64,000 nucleotides of DNA. It comes from Karalla daura (lineage: Eukaryota > Chordata > Actinopteri > Chaetodontiformes > Leiognathidae). Made by a program: the position numbers and the translations under genes. This document shows, in pieces, positions 61,425-64,000 of this stretch. Position 1 is the first letter of the stretch; each line of letters begins with the position of its first letter. The stretch spans positions 15,180,461 to 15,244,460 of the forward strand of contig CM055205.1 of the NCBI GenBank assembly GCA_029224185.1. Direction: 5' to 3'. Under the pieces are notes generated by a model, which did no database searches, was not told where the DNA came from, and saw only the letters and a list, made by a program, of their open reading frames with translations.

Positions 61425-61600
61425 TTCATCCATCCATTACCTTCACTGCTTTGGTGTTGCAGGGGGAAGGGAATACACCCCGTAGAGGGGGCCAGTCCAT
61501 CACAGGGCACACACACACTATTCACTCTGACACCTAGGGCAATTTAGACTCTCCAATCAATACAAACATATATTTTTGGACTGTGGGAGTAAACTGTATG
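61425..61600 (+). repeat. CCATCCAT-type repeat, truncated copy
   Basis: CATTCATCCATCCATTACCT, CCAGTCCATCACAGGGCACA, CACCTAGGGCAATTTAGACT, CTCCAATCAATACAAACATA and TTTTTGGACTGTGGGAGTAA. Confidence 0.85.
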
Positions 61601-61769
61601 CCACCCCAAAACTTGCAACTTTCTCTAGCGTTTACTGTAGCAGGTCACAAATGCACAATTTGAGAATCAGTATGCTTTGAGAGTCACGTTGCTTTGTTGT
61701 GAATAATTTATTTCTATGTTGCAAAACTAATCTCTGGGTAATGTAACTGTTGTTGTTTTTGCAACCTTT

Positions 61770-62095
61770 GACATCCATCCATCATTGTACCCACTTTGTA
61801 AGCAGCAGTGTCGCAGGGGTGTATGTACATTGTACAAAGGGCAAAAGCAGGAACAGGTCATTAGTTCATCACAAGGCATACATACATCATTTGATCTCAT
61901 ATTCACACCTAGGGGCAAATTCAAGTCTCCAAACGATACAAACATGCATGTTTTCGGAGTGTGGGAGGAAACTGGAGAACCCACAGAAAACCCACGCACA
62001 CATGGGTACACAGAGATAGCCAGGACTCGGATGCAAACCAGCAACCTTCTTGCTGTGAGGCAGCACTAGCAGCTGTGCTGCCGGGTGGCCCACAC
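61770..62095 (+). repeat. CCATCCAT-type repeat, near full-length copy
   Basis: It runs from ACATCCATCCATCATTGTAC through TTCACACCTAGGGGCAAATT, GTGTGGGAGGAAACTGGAGA and ACCCACAGAAAACCCACGCA to CTTGCTGTGAGGCAGCACTA and GCTGTGCTGCCGGGTGGCCCA. It is the best-preserved copy in the window and ends about 185 bases from the dpm3 stop codon, so it may lie in the dpm3 3' UTR. Confidence 0.85.
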
Positions 62096-62279
62096 TTGGA
62101 TATTTGTTTCGATTTTCCTGCAACACGTCTGACAAAAACCTAGTTTGTAAGACACAACACTGTATAAAAACACACATTCCTTCACGATGAAATCACTACA
62201 ACTTTCATTCAGTCCCTCTAAGTGCAGTGCACATGGTCCGTTCACATCCTCTCCTGTCAGTTGGAAAGTTCCTCCTGGT

Positions 62280-62558
62280 CTACATCTTCAAGCCTTTTTT
62301 CCTCAGGTCCTGTTTGGCTTCTTGGATCTGCTCCTGCAGCTCTCTGGCCGCCTCCTCGCAGTCATTGAAGGTGGCCACCCTGTATCCCACCGTGGCCAGC
62401 GAGTAGCAGCCAAACGACACCAGCAGGTACAGCGGCATGGGCCAGGCGACCTCCCGGTAGGTGCTGGGCAGCCTCAGGTCCAGCAAGTCGAAGGTGACCA
62501 GAGCCCAGAGCCCGGCCAGCAGTGACACGCCGAGCAGCCACTCCACAAGCTTGGTCAT
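62280..62558 (-). CDS. dpm3: Dolichol-phosphate mannosyltransferase subunit 3
   Basis: A single coding exon gives 92 residues, exactly the human DPM3 length, beginning MTKLVEWL and ending KKGLKM before TAG. Residues about 5-27 and 40-60 are two hydrophobic membrane helices. The conserved stretch YLLVS.GCY..ATVGYRVATF.DCE.AARELQ.QIQEA matches DPM3. Residues about 66-90 form a charged amphipathic coiled-coil tail. In the family this ER membrane protein tethers and stabilises catalytic DPM1 through that tail; DPM2 completes the complex. The complex makes dolichol-phosphate mannose for N-glycans, O- and C-mannosylation and GPI anchors. The gene is convergent with efna1, matching the relative orientation in mammals. 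Start choice is firm: the only ATG giving the conserved N-terminus. Confidence 0.97.
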   Translation of the reverse strand: MTKLVEWLLGVSLLAGLWALVTFDLLDLRLPSTYREVAWPMPLYLLVSFGCYSLATVGYRVATFNDCEEAARELQEQIQEAKQDLRKKGLKM

Positions 62559-62587
62559 GTTTCCAGGTGAGCAGCCAGGGGGGAAAG

Positions 62588-62785
62588 CTGCCAGAAAACG
62601 GAGGCGTACTTAGTTAGCTTAGCTTTAGCACACCGGAGTAATACAATAAAATAAAAACAGAGGGGAAAATGGCGACTTGAATAAAACACTCATCCAGAAT
62701 ACAGAGATTTAGTCATACAAGTAGCTCGTTTGACTCGGGTTTCGTTCATCTGTCGGGTTTAATAGTAATAATCCGATGTGTTTAC
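62588..62785 (-). other. dpm3: dpm3 5'-UTR intron
   Basis: Read on the minus strand, a donor gtaaac follows gcgaggag at 62786. An acceptor ccgttttctggcag precedes 62587, 29 bases before the ATG. This gives a 198-nt intron in the leader, matching the family layout of a non-coding first exon and a single coding exon. The splice sites were predicted by eye. Confidence 0.6.
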
Positions 62786-62865
62786 CTCCTCGCAAACGCC
62801 ACCTCTGCTCTGCGCAGATATATGACGCAGGGCGCAACGCCTGATGGGAAATGTAGTGTATACGG
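62786..62865 (-). promoter_or_regulatory. dpm3: dpm3 promoter and non-coding first exon, with ZNF143-like motif
   Basis: On the minus strand, ACTACATTTCCCATCAGGC (62857-62839) resembles the ACTACAnnTCCC element bound by ZNF143/STAF at housekeeping promoters. A TGCGTCA bZIP-like half site lies just downstream (about 62828-62822). The first exon probably begins just inside this block and ends at 62786. The exact start is not determinable. Confidence 0.55.
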
Positions 62866-62869
62866 ATCC

Positions 62870-64000
62870 GTGTTGCTATGGAAATTTCAACAAATACTGT
62901 TCACAGCCGAAGAATCAGCAGCATTTCGCTTAGATACATTAACCTCTCTAAAAAAGACTCAGCACCTCAGAAAAAACGAACTTCTGTCTTGAAACAATTT
63001 CTTGTGTTTATAGATAATGACTGAATGATGTTTAGCATCCAAATTTTGTAACATAACAACTCCATATATGCAAAGCCTTAATTTTCTTCAGGCGCAATGA
63101 AGTATCTCTATCTATCTCTAGATAATATAGATTGTAGGACTAATACTATTATAATACTAAAAAATGAATGTGTTACTACTACAGGGTGTTACTACTCCTG
63201 GTCAGTGCCCTGTGTACACTGGAGAGAGGCTTCAGCAGACTCCAGCAACACCATTGAGTAAGTGGGTGAGTGAATCAACAAATGTATAGTTTAGTTCAGT
63301 TCAGTTGAATTGAACTATTGAGGTATTTCTTGTAGTTCTGTAGATACTGTTATCTAATTGACAAGCAATGGTTTTGAATACAGTGTTCAGAAAGATTAAT
63401 TATAGCATTCCCTTGAGCATCTTCATACATCTCAATAAATCTTAATGTTGTATCTGTGTTTTTCATTAAAAAACTGCCTAAGACTGTTTTCTGATGTATT
63501 AACAGTACCGATAGCATGTCAGCTGAGAGAGAGAAACAATTTGTTTCAATTGAGTCTTTAATTAGGCCCCGAGCCAGGCTTACACGCATTAGACCTCTAA
63601 CTGTTTCTCTGTGTCATCCTCTTAATTTAGAAAAGCCATTTTGAAAATTAGATTACCATTAGCAGCAGCTGAAAGCTATCCATAAACACAAATGTTGTTC
63701 CAAAGTGAGGAATCTAACAACAATTTCATTAGGGACCACCAGGAGAATTACTTGTGTTTGTCTCCGGGTGCCCAGGGGCACGTCCGCTCTTTCAGAACAG
63801 CGAACTGTCCAGGTGCAAAGGGCACAGACATCTCCAGGGTGAAAGCAGGAGGAGAGGGAGATGTAAACATTAAGAGAGGGCGGCACAGTGAAGAGCCACT
63901 GAGAGATAAACATCATTCTTTGGGAGAAAATGGAAAGTTATTCTTAGTTTGGGCGGTGTTTATGTTTGTCTGCACCAGTGTTAATAGTATAAATGACGAT
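62870..64000. other. Non-coding DNA upstream of dpm3
   Basis: AT-rich at first, with a repeat scrap at about 63200-63260 (TCAGCAGACTCCAGCAACAC). No coding exon seen. In mammals the next gene on this side is KRTCAP2, which would lie beyond the window. Confidence 0.65.

Larger units (their letters stand above)
56120..62279. other. efna1-dpm3 intergenic region
   Basis: About 6.2 kb without a recognisable gene. It holds repeat copies at 56230-56500, 59040-59540, 61425-61600 and 61770-62095, plus unique sequence at about 56550-59000 and 59640-61400. I looked for exons of the sugar transporter slc50a1, expected here from mammals, and saw none. Confidence 0.7.

Noticed and set aside
62187..62525. 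112-codon plus-strand frame
   Set aside because: Antisense shadow of dpm3, whose minus-strand protein is clearly conserved.

Overview
The window reads as nuclear DNA of a ray-finned fish, most likely a spiny-rayed teleost. Genes are sparse and split by GT-AG introns. Long (CA)n/(TG)n microsatellites and (GGA)n tracts are frequent. Many degraded copies of fish-typical interspersed repeats occur (the 'CCATCCAT ... GGACTGTGGGAGGAAACC' family, an L2-clade LINE, and 'agtcaactttattgtc'/'atactttattgatcc' LINE-like tails). The two recognisable proteins are fish-like orthologues of human genes. There is nothing bacterial or viral and no CRISPR.

Layout. Positions 1 to about 41,250 hold no coding exon I can recognise. 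The first kilobase may be the 3' end of a plus-strand gene lying to the left. The rest is microsatellites, decayed transposons, pyrimidine- or purine-biased tracts, and several unique AT-rich blocks with homeodomain-type motifs that look like candidate enhancers. From 41.28 to 56.12 kb lies a complete five-exon ephrin-A gene (efna1-like, plus strand): CCAAT/GC-box promoter, strong Kozak start, 11.1-kb first intron, four compact 3' exons and a 1.6-kb 3' UTR ending in AATAAA. From 56.1 to 62.2 kb is intergenic DNA with several repeats. At 62.28-62.86 kb on the minus strand is dpm3, the small membrane subunit of dolichol-phosphate mannose synthase, with a 5'-UTR intron and a ZNF143-like promoter motif. 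The last 1.1 kb shows no gene.

The convergent efna1-dpm3 pair matches human 1q22 (EFNA1, SLC50A1, DPM3). SLC50A1 is not visible between them here. The two genes have unrelated jobs (GPI-anchored Eph ligand; ER glycosylation and GPI-precursor supply), although ephrin-A's GPI anchor does depend on dolichol-phosphate mannose.

The most unusual unexplained structures are: a degenerate array of about seven 87-116-bp units at 30.76-31.46 kb, each with a start word AGTGTGCC and most with a TAAAATT(C/G)ATTT core followed by a pyrimidine tract; an 18-bp perfect-stem hairpin at 38.98-39.04 kb; near-perfect inverted repeats in efna1 intron 1; and a 75-nt phase-symmetric open exon-like segment at 4,580-4,654. 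All positions and translations were read by eye; no database search was possible.
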